A stretch of DNA of 50,093 bases, taken from IMG/VR virus record IMGVR_UViG_3300025011_000063, positions 1 to 50,093 of that record; one strand, 5' to 3'. This stretch comes from a virus. Under the pieces are notes generated by a model. That model did no database searches. It was not told where the DNA came from and was given only the letters and a program-made list of their open reading frames with translations. This document shows, piece after piece, positions 34,153-42,591 of this stretch. Each line of letters opens with the position of its first letter. The stretch's first letter is position 1. The translations under genes and the position numbers were made by a program.

Positions 34153-35013
34153 TTAAATGGACTTATTAATGGTTGAGAAATATTCAATCATTTTATCATA
34201 ATCATCTTTTTCTAAAGGAACATGTAGAGGTATCCATTTTTTTTGTTCTACTCTTTCAAATAAAACTCCAAAACAACCTAAACTTACATCATTTTGCCCC
34301 CTAGTTTGTTCAGAAAATTGTGCAGACTTTGATAATGTATCGAACGTTTCTCTTGCATCTTTATATCTTTTATCAGATTGAGGTATATTTAATAACATAT
34401 CTTGGAAACATCTGTCCATATGTAAACTTGCTTTTGCTATTTTTTTTGCATAATCTTTATGGTTTTCTGTTACTATTTTAAAATCTGTATGCAATCCCCT
34501 TAAATAATTATCCAAATACTCAATATCTGATTGTGTATAGTCCCCAACCCATTGTTTACTATATTTTTTATCTTCTTTATTATTATATAAATCTAATAAT
34601 TCTTCTGAATTGCTATTTACATTTGATGTTATTGTTTCAAATATACTGTCTTTATATCTTAAAAGACCTTGTTTTCTCCATTGTTGCATAGATGAATTTT
34701 TTAGGAATAAACCAAGAAATTTCTTGCTGTCTTTTTGATTATCATATGTTGAGAAAAATACGTCATTGATAAATGGACGATCCAACATTTCACATATTTT
34801 AATTGTTGCTTCTCGCATATTCGATCCTTTTGTGAGCATTAAATTGTATTCTTCATAAATGCAATCTTTACACGTTGGAAAAAATTCATTGTATAAAGGA
34901 TTTTCGGTTTTGAAATAATTACTTATATTTGAAGTTTTAATCAATCCGCATTTTGTGCAAGTTATTTCATTACGCTTAATTTTTACTTTTGTTTTTGGTT
35001 TTTGTGTTGCCAT
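34153..35013 (-). CDS. Probable terminase small subunit with zinc finger
   Basis: A 286-residue protein. Residues ~14-55 hold CTKCGLIK and CKDC, a four-Cys zinc knuckle before a basic start (KPKTKVKIKRNE). The rest is helical (EATIKICEMLDRPFINDVFF, SDIEYLDNYLRGLHTDF, KASLHMDRCFQDMLLNIPQSDKRYKD, ARETFDTLSKSAQFSEQTRG). Being immediately upstream of the large terminase with 11 bases between points to the small, DNA-recognising terminase subunit. The zinc knuckle differs from the usual helix-turn-helix entry, so an alternative packaging accessory role is possible. Confidence 0.6.
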   Translation of the reverse strand: MATQKPKTKVKIKRNEITCTKCGLIKTSNISNYFKTENPLYNEFFPTCKDCIYEEYNLMLTKGSNMREATIKICEMLDRPFINDVFFSTYDNQKDSKKFLGLFLKNSSMQQWRKQGLLRYKDSIFETITSNVNSNSEELLDLYNNKEDKKYSKQWVGDYTQSDIEYLDNYLRGLHTDFKIVTENHKDYAKKIAKASLHMDRCFQDMLLNIPQSDKRYKDARETFDTLSKSAQFSEQTRGQNDVSLGCFGVLFERVEQKKWIPLHVPLEKDDYDKMIEYFSTINKSI

Positions 35014-35049
35014 AATTTAATCTCCTAACTTAATTGGGAAAGAAGTTAG

Positions 35050-36600
35050 TTAATAACTAACTTCTTCTAAGTCTTTATATTTTCCATCATAATAATTTTC
35101 AATGAATTGATAAAATTGTTCAGGTGTATTGTTTCCATATCCAAATTCGACATGGAATTGTATGTGGTATTTCTTTTGCATACATATCCCCAGAGGGTAA
35201 CGATAATGTATTTCCAAACATTTATCAATTAATTTTTGCAATTCTTCTTGTGTATAAGAAGAAATATTCTCATACAATTGTATCCCAGTTTCATTTAAGG
35301 TATCCTGAACTATACTGCCAAAACTATATAAGTGATGAATATCATCAAATCTATCTCCTGACAGAAAGCATTTATAATTAGCATTTTCCATACTATCTAA
35401 CTTCCACTGTTTAATATTCCTTCTCAATTCTTGCGATAAAGCACTAATTCCATCTTTGTAATTAGGATTTAGATTGCCGAATCTTTGACTATCGTATTGA
35501 GGATTATCTTCACCTTTCCATTTTTCAAGTAATAATAATCTATTTGATGTCATTTTACCAAGTTCTATAAACATTCTATCTAATGTTTCTTGTGATTTAT
35601 AAAGATTTAAACTATTACCTTTGCTCATTATCTTTCCATTTGTCAAACTTGGAAAATGAATATCTTTTATTTCTGTATTTGTCATATTGGCATAATTATT
35701 AAGTATTATATTTATCTCATCTTGAGTCCATATATGGACATTTGAATCAAATAAATATTTATTTCCTATACACATTCTACATACGTTTCTTAAATTATCA
35801 GTACATGTTTTGTCGTCAGGAAAATATACTCTGTCTACTGGTAAGTATTCCTCACAGCATTTACACAATTTATATAGTTTATTATCTATTATTTTATATT
35901 TTATTTTTTTATAATCTCTTATATAGTTATCATTTTTCCTCAAATCCAACTTAGATGCCATATGTAGTATTGCTTTTTCAGTTCTAGTAGTAGTTAACAT
36001 ATATTGAATATCTTTAGTAAATTTTTCTTCGTAATATTCAATTATGATATCAATATCTTGCTGACTCCAAGGTTCTGCTTTTATTTCTGGATAAAAATCT
36101 TCTCCATTGCACTCACGGCAAATTCCCCTATATCCATCTAAACATCTATCATCTATATCATAAAAATCTCTATTAATAGGTAACTCCCTATCACAAATAT
36201 GGCAATCATGACGAAAATATTCAGTAGTTTTAGGAAACTCTCTTTTACACTTACTACATATTTTAACTTCTAATTGTAATTTTTCTTTCCACAATTCTTT
36301 AGAAATCTCCGATTTATATTTCCCTAAACAATCTATACAGCAATCTTTATCATTTTTTGTATTTTTTCTAGTATAATCACAATACGCTATTTGTTTTGGC
36401 CTTTCGCAATAATCGCATTCATACTCCACTATTACATTAGATAAAGGCAATAGATCTTCAACTTTAATTATTATTGTAGTACCTTTTTTAACAACGTATT
36501 TGTTTTTAACCTTTACTCTTGGAATTTTATAGCCTGATAATTCATAATGTTTAGTGGTGCTTGCATGGAGGATTACCTCTACCTCTTTTGTTAACAACAT
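35050..36600 (-). CDS. HNH homing endonuclease with zinc modules
   Basis: A 516-residue protein. Residues ~1-105 match the N-terminus of the enzyme at 15844-17517 (LTKEVEV, YELSGYKIPRV, IIKVEDLLPLSNVIVEYECDYC). The middle has several CxxC zinc pairs with YF..D / RDFYDIDD segments and WTQDEINIILNNY helix-turn-helix-like parts. The C-terminal HNH domain has WKLDSMENANYKCFLSGDRF, DDIHHLYSF, LGICMQKKYHIQFHVEFGYGNN and TPEQF. The same HNH domain is at 39036-40088. It stands just before the terminase genes, a common site for phage homing enzymes near packaging genes. Confidence 0.82.
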   Translation of the reverse strand: MLLTKEVEVILHASTTKHYELSGYKIPRVKVKNKYVVKKGTTIIIKVEDLLPLSNVIVEYECDYCERPKQIAYCDYTRKNTKNDKDCCIDCLGKYKSEISKELWKEKLQLEVKICSKCKREFPKTTEYFRHDCHICDRELPINRDFYDIDDRCLDGYRGICRECNGEDFYPEIKAEPWSQQDIDIIIEYYEEKFTKDIQYMLTTTRTEKAILHMASKLDLRKNDNYIRDYKKIKYKIIDNKLYKLCKCCEEYLPVDRVYFPDDKTCTDNLRNVCRMCIGNKYLFDSNVHIWTQDEINIILNNYANMTNTEIKDIHFPSLTNGKIMSKGNSLNLYKSQETLDRMFIELGKMTSNRLLLLEKWKGEDNPQYDSQRFGNLNPNYKDGISALSQELRRNIKQWKLDSMENANYKCFLSGDRFDDIHHLYSFGSIVQDTLNETGIQLYENISSYTQEELQKLIDKCLEIHYRYPLGICMQKKYHIQFHVEFGYGNNTPEQFYQFIENYYDGKYKDLEEVSY

Positions 36601-36661
36601 AATCTAATTCCTTCTTTCTGTGCAATATTATTTCTGTGCTTATTTACTAAAAGATATAAAA

Positions 36662-36709
36662 GGGTAGACGCACAGAAACTCAGTCATGACTCTGAATTAT
36701 TATCTACCC
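36662..36709 (-). terminator. Compound leader hairpin before the HNH gene
   Basis: Minus-strand GGGTAGA pairs with TCTACCC, tail CTTTTATATCTTTT. The loop holds CATGACTGA, shared with the hairpin at 14363-14400. It is 60 bases before the HNH start and well downstream of a separate terminator for the antirepressor gene. Confidence 0.6.
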
Positions 36710-36824
36710 CAATCCACATGTTTCAGTGAATAACAAATATCTCAAACATTCCTGCTTGAGATATCGACTTACCCACAAAACATTATAATAATTTGTATTA
36801 TTATTATTTCCATCCACACAGAAA

Positions 36825-36844
36825 ACGCCTGATTGCTCAAGCGT
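36825..36844 (-). terminator. Terminator of the AntA/AntB-KilAC gene
   Basis: Minus-strand ACGCTTGA pairs with TCAGGCGT (one G-U) over a 4-base loop, then TTTTCTGTG, 36 bases past the stop. A further 11-bp hairpin (ATATCTCAAGC/GTTTGAGATAT) follows near 36738-36767, of unknown role. Confidence 0.7.
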
Positions 36845-36879
36845 CTTATAACTTAGGAAACTTTATTTATTATTTTAAT

Positions 36880-37680
36880 CTAATCCTCATCACCATTAAC
36901 CAAAACATCATCAATCATTATATATCCCTTTTTAATAAGAAAATTCCATAACCAATTTATCCCTTTTGGAGTAACTTTAGTTGTAGATGATAATTTTGTT
37001 TTACCATGTCCATTATCAAATGTGCTAGTTTTTAAAACCATACATCCATTGTCAATATACTTTTGTTGAGGATTATTCTTTTCTGCTCCATATGTCATAA
37101 GAACATGCTCCTCACGAAGAATCTCAAATAATCTATCCCGCCCAATTGATTTACCTTTTCTTATTTTTTCATTAAATAATTTTGCTACTTCTCCAATATT
37201 AACTTCAGCATCACAAATAAATAATCTATCTGCTAATTCTACTTTAGGAGCTTGTTCTTCTATTTTTGCTTCCAATAAGGAAGTATGTAATTTCAAATTA
37301 TCTATTGTCTTATTTGCCATAGTTAAAGCCCTAGCCATAATTGCTTCAGGAGAATTCCATTTCTTTTCTAACTCTATGAAATATTGCCTAGCTAATTTGC
37401 CTTTATCACTTCTTTGAATCATAGAAATTTCTTTTGCCATTTCAACTGTCATTTGATGATCTGTTATTACCCTTGAAACGCTTCTATTGCCTTCTATTTG
37501 AACTTGCTCATTTTTGAGCAAGTTGAAATCTTCATTTTCGACAAATCCATACTCACACATTCTTGGGAACCAGTCTTTATATTGAGTTTTTACCTCTAAA
37601 AAATCATGTAATTCTCTTCCTAATACTGTTTGATTTTCTCCATTGTAATTTATTGTTATTAATTGATTATTATTTTCCAC
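36880..37680 (-). CDS. AntA/AntB and KilAC antirepressor
   Basis: A 266-residue protein starting at GTG. Residues ~15-75 are an AntA/AntB-type N-terminal domain (VLGRELHDFLEVKTQYKDWF, MCEYGFVENEDF), with DHQMTVEMAKEISMIQRSDKG and ARQYFIELEKKW following. The C-terminal ~110 residues are a KilAC domain (LADRLFICDAEVNIGEVAKLF, LFEILREEHVLM, KYIDNGCMVLKTSTFDNGHG, KVTPKGINWLWNFLI). Such proteins relieve repression in temperate phages. It is 43 bases after a 67-residue small protein gene, in an operon with a dyad promoter, the same layout as at 15.6-14.4 kb. Confidence 0.88.
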   Translation of the reverse strand: MENNNQLITINYNGENQTVLGRELHDFLEVKTQYKDWFPRMCEYGFVENEDFNLLKNEQVQIEGNRSVSRVITDHQMTVEMAKEISMIQRSDKGKLARQYFIELEKKWNSPEAIMARALTMANKTIDNLKLHTSLLEAKIEEQAPKVELADRLFICDAEVNIGEVAKLFNEKIRKGKSIGRDRLFEILREEHVLMTYGAEKNNPQQKYIDNGCMVLKTSTFDNGHGKTKLSSTTKVTPKGINWLWNFLIKKGYIMIDDVLVNGDED

Positions 37681-37723
37681 TCTAAATTCCCACTTTCATT
37701 TTTATTTTGTCAATCATAAATAA

Positions 37724-37927
37724 TCATCTATTTCTAACACACCACTGCCCATACACATCTGAACTATCATCAAACCCAAATTTAAACCAAACTCTTTTTG
37801 TTTTAGGATGAATTCCTGTTGATTTTGCCATAACTCCATTTTCCATATAGAATGAAGCTTGTTCTGGATTATATATAAATACATATCTTTCTTCATCCTT
37901 ATTTTCTTTTTTATTCTGTTCTGTCAT
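37724..37927 (-). CDS. Small protein paralogous to 15374-15562
   Basis: A 67-residue protein with VFIYNPEQASFYMENG, MAKSTGIHPKTKRVWFKF and DVYGQWCVRNR. It is a clear paralogue of the 62-residue protein at 15374 and also first in an operon with an antirepressor. GAGGTGA precedes the ATG, and the dyad promoter lies about 30 bases upstream. A DUF5659-like fold is possible, by eye only. The paired occurrence with antirepressors of two different families suggests a linked regulatory function. Confidence 0.65.
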   Translation of the reverse strand: MTEQNKKENKDEERYVFIYNPEQASFYMENGVMAKSTGIHPKTKRVWFKFGFDDSSDVYGQWCVRNR

Positions 37928-37956
37928 TTTTACTTCACCTCATTTCAATCATAAAT

Positions 37957-37980
37957 TTGCATTGTATCTTTACAACACAA
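37957..37980 (-). promoter_or_regulatory. Operator-promoter of the 67-aa protein/antirepressor operon
   Basis: Minus strand TTGTGTTGTA-AAGA-TACAATGCAA, an imperfect 10-bp dyad. TTGTAA as -35 and TATGAT 16 bases later as -10 would place the dyad over the promoter. Closely related to the sites at 15587 and 38967. Confidence 0.55.
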
Positions 37981-37982
37981 AG

Positions 37983-38007
37983 AGAAGCACCAAATAAATG
38001 ATGCTCC
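37983..38007 (-). terminator. Terminator of the zinc-ribbon protein gene
   Basis: Minus-strand GAGCATCA pairs with GGTGCTTC and is followed by TCTTTGTG, 40 bases after the stop of the gene at 38048. The stretch TATCTACTGTAAAAATATT next to it (38010) recurs at 39020. Confidence 0.6.
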
Positions 38008-38047
38008 TTATCTACTGTAAAAATATTATTTAATTATATAAATTATA

Positions 38048-38905
38048 TCACTCCAAATAACTCCCACATCTATCACAAAATTTACCACTAGATCCACTAA
38101 CTTTCCCACAAATCCTACATTGCAACTTATCTCTTACAGTAACAACTTTCTCAACTTTATCTCCAATATCATTGAATCCAACTAATCTTAAAATAATCAC
38201 ATGGGAGTTTTCTTCCAATACACCAATATTACCATACTTAAATTGTTGTGAAATTTCTTCGCCTTTTACAGTAATTCCATCATCAAAACTTTTAATACTA
38301 TTCAATGAAGAACAATTTTGAGCAGTAATATCTGAAGTAGAACAGTTTGATGTAAGACTTGTTTGACAAACATTATTATCAAATGATCTTAAACAATCCA
38401 TTTGCATTGATTTATTAACTATATTAGTGCTATTACTGCAATTTAAATTTGTATTAGTTGTCCAAGTAGGACTAATATCATAAGTTGGCTGCTTATATGT
38501 AACCCACCAAGGATTAGGATTAGGATTAAACACTTGATTAATATGTTGAGTTATTGGTTTTAATTTTTCATACCAAAATTCCACTCTAATCAATCCATCT
38601 TCAATTTTATCTCCACGATATTCAGAAATTTCTTTTGTCTTAGGAATAAATTTAAATTTATTCTTTGCGATACAATCATTCAAAAATCCTTCTAATTCAG
38701 TTGTCTCATTTGGATTAATTAATAATGACTGACCATTAAGTACATCTACTCCATCTATAGATATCTTAACTTTTGCTTTTCTTGATTCAAGATTCTTGAT
38801 GTAAATAGAATACTCTGAACCAAATGGAATTTGAATTATTCCCTCTTTTTCTCTAAGGATTTTACCATTGTTTTTGAGACAGACCACCATTTTCTCTTGA
38901 TACAT
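38048..38905 (-). CDS. Conserved-type phage protein with C-terminal zinc ribbon
   Basis: A 285-residue protein. The N-terminal ~120 residues (VVCLKNNGKILRE, IPFGSEYSIYIKNLESRKAK, SIDGVDVLNGQSLLINPNET, EDGLIRVEFWYEK) resemble a family of uncharacterised phage proteins often encoded by large phages. The middle is Ser/Asn/Cys-rich (NCSNSTNIVNKS, CLRSFDNNVC, TSLTSNCSTSDITAQNCSS). The C-terminus is a zinc ribbon, CRICGK then FCDRCG. Function unknown; a virion-associated or host-takeover role is possible. It has its own perfect dyad operator about 60 bases upstream. Confidence 0.65.
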   Translation of the reverse strand: MYQEKMVVCLKNNGKILREKEGIIQIPFGSEYSIYIKNLESRKAKVKISIDGVDVLNGQSLLINPNETTELEGFLNDCIAKNKFKFIPKTKEISEYRGDKIEDGLIRVEFWYEKLKPITQHINQVFNPNPNPWWVTYKQPTYDISPTWTTNTNLNCSNSTNIVNKSMQMDCLRSFDNNVCQTSLTSNCSTSDITAQNCSSLNSIKSFDDGITVKGEEISQQFKYGNIGVLEENSHVIILRLVGFNDIGDKVEKVVTVRDKLQCRICGKVSGSSGKFCDRCGSYLE

Positions 38906-38966
38906 TTTTTATCATCCTTTCTAGAGCACTGACTAAACTCTAAATATTAAAGTCAGTAATTTTTAT

Positions 38967-38990
38967 TTGTATTGTACCTTTACAATACAA
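38967..38990 (-). promoter_or_regulatory. Perfect dyad operator upstream of the zinc-ribbon gene
   Basis: TTGTATTGTA and TACAATACAA, a perfect 10-bp inverted repeat with a 4-base spacer. It is the cleanest member of the group at 11418, 15587 and 37957. About 25 bases downstream a 7-bp hairpin (ACTGACT/AGTCAGT) lies in the leader at 38933-38958. Confidence 0.6.
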
Positions 38991-38993
38991 GTA

Positions 38994-39017
38994 AGAGCAT
39001 CAACTCACTGATGCCCT
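38994..39017 (-). terminator. Terminator of the HNH gene at 39036
   Basis: Minus-strand GGGCATCA pairs with TTGATGCTC (G-U tolerated), then TTACTTG. Immediately followed by the dyad operator at 38967-38990, the same arrangement as at 37957-38007. Confidence 0.55.
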
Positions 39018-39035
39018 CTATCTACTGTAAAAATA

Positions 39036-40088
39036 TTAAATTATCAAAGTTAAATTATTTTCTAATAAATAATCATTAAATTCTCCTGATTTTAATCTTA
39101 CTTTAAATTCTTCAAACTCTTCTGGCGTATTATCTCCTATTCCATATAAATCTCTGGAATGAAATAATTTATGCATTGGCAAAACTAGACAAACCCCTAA
39201 ACCATGCTTATAATGTAATTCAAAACATATATTTTCAATATTAATTAATTCTTCTTTTGTGTATTTATTTATTTCATCATAATATTTTAAATTTAATATA
39301 TTCATTGTCTCTTTTAATATTATATTAAATCCATATAAATGATGAACTACATCAAAACTTTTCCCAGTGATTATACATTTGTAATTTGATAATTTCATAG
39401 ATTCCCTTTTCCATTGTCCTATTCTATCTCGCAAATGTATAACAAGAGGAGTTTGTCCTTCGTCATACATATGACAATTTTCACCGCTTCTTCTACTGAT
39501 AGCACACTTTTCACATCTACTACCCATAGTTATTCTTGCGAAATTAGTATGCGCCACGTTTCCACAAGTGCAAACATATTTTAACTCAGTTTGAGCATTA
39601 TCATATATATTTGATAAAAGCTTCATATCTAAATATGTAAAGTAATAATCAATAAATTCAATGGTATATGATAAATTTTTACTACTTTTATTATTTGAAC
39701 AAACTTTGCACCTCAAACCTCTTTTAAACGCTCCAAAGGTAATCGTATCTTCTTTACCACAAGAACAAATAAATTTTAACTTATCTTTATCATTATTAAA
39801 TGTGGTAGATAATAATTTACAATGCATTTTATTAAAAAATCCTTCAACAAATTCCATTGTTTTCATAAAAGCATTCCAATTCTTTCTTGTGGGATTATTT
39901 TTTATACATTTTTTACATCTATTTCCACCTTTAAAATTTTTAAAAGAAACTTTACTTGGATTTCCACACAAACAAATATAATCTAGTGGTGTTCTATTAT
40001 TTATATATTCTTTACTTAGAAGTTTGCATCCTCTTTCTTTGAAATAATTATATACATATTCATATGTATGAGACATTAATTTTTTCAT
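39036..40088 (-). CDS. HNH homing endonuclease with zinc repeats
   Basis: 350 residues from ATG at 40088 (AAGGAG, 7 bases); the open frame reaches 40148 but through a leader hairpin. It has three zinc modules of the type CLCGNPSKVSFKNFKGGNRC / CSCGKEDTITFGAFKRGLRC / CTCGNVAHTNFARITMGSRC, like those of the enzyme at 25132-26763, and a C-terminal HNH domain (WKRESMKLSNYKCIITGKSF, DVVHHLYGF, GLGVCLVLPMHKLFHSRDLYG) like that at 35050-36600. So it joins the zinc array of one family to the nuclease of another. It is inserted among early genes. Confidence 0.82.
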   Translation of the reverse strand: MKKLMSHTYEYVYNYFKERGCKLLSKEYINNRTPLDYICLCGNPSKVSFKNFKGGNRCKKCIKNNPTRKNWNAFMKTMEFVEGFFNKMHCKLLSTTFNNDKDKLKFICSCGKEDTITFGAFKRGLRCKVCSNNKSSKNLSYTIEFIDYYFTYLDMKLLSNIYDNAQTELKYVCTCGNVAHTNFARITMGSRCEKCAISRRSGENCHMYDEGQTPLVIHLRDRIGQWKRESMKLSNYKCIITGKSFDVVHHLYGFNIILKETMNILNLKYYDEINKYTKEELINIENICFELHYKHGLGVCLVLPMHKLFHSRDLYGIGDNTPEEFEEFKVRLKSGEFNDYLLENNLTLII

Positions 40089-40127
40089 TTCTTCACTCCT
40101 TATTAGTGTATTTCCCCTTATTTTTAT

Positions 40128-40199
40128 AAAACAAAGAAGAATGGGCATAAGGAACCCACTCTTTCAATTGGGGTAATTAATCCCAATCTATCTTTGTTT
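40128..40199 (-). terminator. Compound leader hairpin before the HNH gene at 39036
   Basis: Minus-strand outer stem AAACAAAGA/TCTTTGTTT encloses two inner hairpins, ATTGGG/CCCAAT and GTGGG/CCCAT; TTTTATAAAA follows. It is about 40 bases upstream of the HNH start and downstream of a separate terminator. Confidence 0.6.
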
Positions 40200-40216
40200 G
40201 TGTTTTAACGCACAAA
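40197..40216 (-). promoter_or_regulatory. Dyad site in the intergenic region before the HNH gene
   Basis: TTTGTG and CACAAA flank an 8-base AT core. Weaker relative of the operator dyads at 11418 and 38967, placed between a terminator and a leader hairpin as at 11.4 kb. Confidence 0.35.
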
Positions 40217-40218
40217 AA

Positions 40219-40242
40219 TAGACATCAAATTATTGATGTCTA
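40219..40242 (-). terminator. Terminator of the acidic protein gene
   Basis: Minus-strand TAGACATCAA pairs with TTGATGTCTA, followed by TTTTTGTGCG, about 58 bases after the stop of the gene at 40300. Confidence 0.8.
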
Positions 40243-40299
40243 CTATCTGAGTTATAAACCAACAATATAACCTATAGAGTTATATTTACTAATCCTAAT

Positions 40300-40710
40300 C
40301 TAATCCTCCAAAAACTCTCTCATATCTAATTTCGCATCCTCATATCCCTCTTCATATCCTTCATAATTTGCTTTATCATAAATATCTCCAAGCAATTCAA
40401 AAACATGTTTAGGGCATAATTTATTCTCAAACAAGAATTTTACAGCTTCAGCAAGATAAATATTTTTCCTATCTTCTAAACAATCTTCACACATACAGTC
40501 TTCATCGTGTTCATCATTGTCTTCCTCTTCATTATCATCTTGATAATCATCACAAGAATAAGCAATTACGCCTTCTTCATTATCATTAGATTCTTTATCT
40601 AATTCCATAGCATAAGTTTCCAAGTCAACTTCCTGTCCATCAATCGTCAAAATTTGAATCCATTTCTGTTCAGCTTTATCCCATCCTGATTCTGCATTAA
40701 ATACTCTCAT
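40300..40710 (-). CDS. Acidic protein with CxCxxC motif
   Basis: A 136-residue very acidic protein: DDYQDDNEEEDNDEHDEDCMC, then EDCLEDRKN and a helical C-terminal half (EAVKFLFENKLCPKHVFELLGDIYDK, EGYEEGYEDAKLDMREFLED). The N-terminal MRVFNAESGWDKAEQKW may form a small beta domain. It has no recognised family. The next upstream gene also pairs an acidic stretch with CDCPQC and a helical tail, so the two may be distant relatives. The acidity suggests DNA mimicry or binding to a basic protein, but this is only a guess. Confidence 0.6.
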   Translation of the reverse strand: MRVFNAESGWDKAEQKWIQILTIDGQEVDLETYAMELDKESNDNEEGVIAYSCDDYQDDNEEEDNDEHDEDCMCEDCLEDRKNIYLAEAVKFLFENKLCPKHVFELLGDIYDKANYEGYEEGYEDAKLDMREFLED

Positions 40711-40779
40711 TGTTTTATTCCTGCCTTTATATTTTATTTTTAATATTGTTTAATCCTTAATCTAATAAACCATAAACTT

Positions 40780-41274
40780 CTATTCTTCTTCAATTACGTC
40801 AAATTGACTCATAAAATTATCCAATTGTACATCCAACTGAGCAGAAACCTTAATCATTCCATTTCCAAGTTGACTATATATTTCAGTAGATGTTTCTAAA
40901 CCAGTTTTTGTTTTTATCGCGTCTATGTAATTAGTTAATAATTCCTTTGCTTCATAATCATCCATTTCTCTAATTGTATAGATTATATCTAACAATTCTT
41001 GACATTGAGGGCAATCACATTCTTCATTATCAGAATTATATTCAGAATCATTCGAACTATATTTATTAATATTAGTGACATTACTAGGTTTGGAAATATT
41101 GCTATTTTCAGGAGAACCATTCATTTTAGGGAGTGGGGGTAAAATATATAGATATTCATCTTGTTCCATTGAATCATATACTTCTTTTGTGACAAATTTG
41201 TCGTTGATTTGGTATGAAGTTTCATTTGTTGTTTCATTAATAATTTCTTTGAACTTGATTTTGCTAAATTCCAT
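40780..41274 (-). CDS. Acidic protein with CDCPQC motif
   Basis: A 164-residue protein: N-terminal KIKFKEIINETTNETSY (possibly beta), Ser/Asn-rich linker, an acidic stretch with ECDCPQC, then helices (YTIREMDDYEAKELLTNYIDAI) and a C-terminal LDVQLDNFMSQFDVIEEE. No family recognised. It lies between the metallophosphoesterase and the related acidic gene, all on the minus strand with short gaps, so they may be co-transcribed. Confidence 0.6.
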   Translation of the reverse strand: MEFSKIKFKEIINETTNETSYQINDKFVTKEVYDSMEQDEYLYILPPLPKMNGSPENSNISKPSNVTNINKYSSNDSEYNSDNEECDCPQCQELLDIIYTIREMDDYEAKELLTNYIDAIKTKTGLETSTEIYSQLGNGMIKVSAQLDVQLDNFMSQFDVIEEE

Positions 41275-41309
41275 AAGAATGTACCTTTTAACCTTTCAAT
41301 TATTATTTA

Positions 41310-42521
41310 TTAATTTAATTTGCAATCATAAACACACTTCAAACCACTATCATCAATAATACTTACTGTTTGACTAGGCTCTCCTATTACTCTAATTCCC
41401 GTACAATACGAATCGTTGACACAAAAACTTCCAGACATGATTGTTTTTACTTTTTGAATTGTATCAATACTAAAATGATGGGAATGACCAAAATACACTA
41501 ACTTTGGTATTTCTCCAATCATTAATGTTAATTTTTCAACTATTCTAGAAGGTGTATCTTTATCTCCATGCGTAAAGAAACAACTATGGCCTTTAATCTT
41601 ACCAGTAGCAATTGTATTGTCAAGAATAGAATCATGAAAAACAATATTTTTATGATTAGACATTCTTGCTTTTAAATACCAAATAATAAAATTCTCATAT
41701 CTTTCACTATCAATAGATTCTTTCTTATCTTGAAAGTTTCTAGCATGATTTCCCGTCACAAAGTAAATATTCATATTCTCAAAGTGTTGACTTAATTTAT
41801 CTAAAAATTTAACCATATATTCTGAGAAATTTTGTACTTGACTAACAACATTTTCTTGATTAGAATATCTTATAATATTCATGTGGACTCCTGAAATCAA
41901 ATCTCCTAAAAACGCTATATGACAAGTATTTATTTTGTGTGTCTTTTTAATATCTAATATTTGCATTGTGTAATTTGCTAATCTTTCAAGAAAAACATCT
42001 GTATTATATTTTTCAAATTCATTATCAATTGATAGAGCGTAATGACTGTCAGAGATAGGAATTATCATTTCGTTGTCTTCACCATATTGATGTTTAGGAA
42101 TAGTAAATTCAAAATCATTAAATTTTCCATTCTTAATACTTGATTCTAATAATTCTTTCAATCCATCGCTTCTAGCAGATTGCCTTATTAAAGTATTTAA
42201 CTTGCTTCTTTGATCTCCGAGTCGTACTCTTTCCTTCTTTAACTCTATTTCTTTTAAATCAAGAGAAGAAAGTTTCTTATCTTTAATAAATGGATCATCT
42301 CTATCACCATCACCATTACCAATAATAATACCATTAATAATATCTTTTGCTTTTAATGTTCCATTTGCTTTACGATATTTCTTGAATTTACTTCTTAATC
42401 CTTCTCCTGTTCCAGTTTCACCATTACTACCCTTGTAATACAATTTAGCTATCTCAGACCAACTCATTTGTGTTTCTTTATTATATTTTTTATAGCATAT
42501 TTCTAATAATGTTTTATCCAA
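41310..42521 (-). CDS. Metallophosphoesterase (calcineurin-like)
   Basis: A 403-residue protein starting at TTG, 12 bases after AGGTGG. The N-terminal ~130 residues contain a helix-turn-helix-like segment (MSWSEIAKLYYKG, GLRSKFKKYRKANG) and a charged helix. From ~150 the full metal-binding set of calcineurin-like phosphoesterases is present: SDSHY (D158, H160), GDL (D207), GNHAR (N258, H259), THGD (H318) and GHSHH (H346, H348). Likely a DNA/RNA or nucleotide phosphodiesterase that acts in phage DNA metabolism; the N-terminal domain suggests nucleic-acid binding. Confidence 0.85.
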   Translation of the reverse strand: MDKTLLEICYKKYNKETQMSWSEIAKLYYKGSNGETGTGEGLRSKFKKYRKANGTLKAKDIINGIIIGNGDGDRDDPFIKDKKLSSLDLKEIELKKERVRLGDQRSKLNTLIRQSARSDGLKELLESSIKNGKFNDFEFTIPKHQYGEDNEMIIPISDSHYALSIDNEFEKYNTDVFLERLANYTMQILDIKKTHKINTCHIAFLGDLISGVHMNIIRYSNQENVVSQVQNFSEYMVKFLDKLSQHFENMNIYFVTGNHARNFQDKKESIDSERYENFIIWYLKARMSNHKNIVFHDSILDNTIATGKIKGHSCFFTHGDKDTPSRIVEKLTLMIGEIPKLVYFGHSHHFSIDTIQKVKTIMSGSFCVNDSYCTGIRVIGEPSQTVSIIDDSGLKCVYDCKLN

Positions 42522-42591
42522 TAAGAAATGATACCACCTTTTATTTATTTTTATTATTTTCTGTTTATTATTATCATCAAATAGGACTTTA

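Noticed and set aside
37714-37896. 60-codon minus-strand frame
   Set aside because: Overlaps the 67-residue paralogue in another frame; only the latter has a paralogue and a ribosome site.
39661-39981. 106-codon plus-strand frame
   Set aside because: Antisense to the zinc array of the HNH gene at 39036-40088; hydrophobic shadow composition, no start signals.
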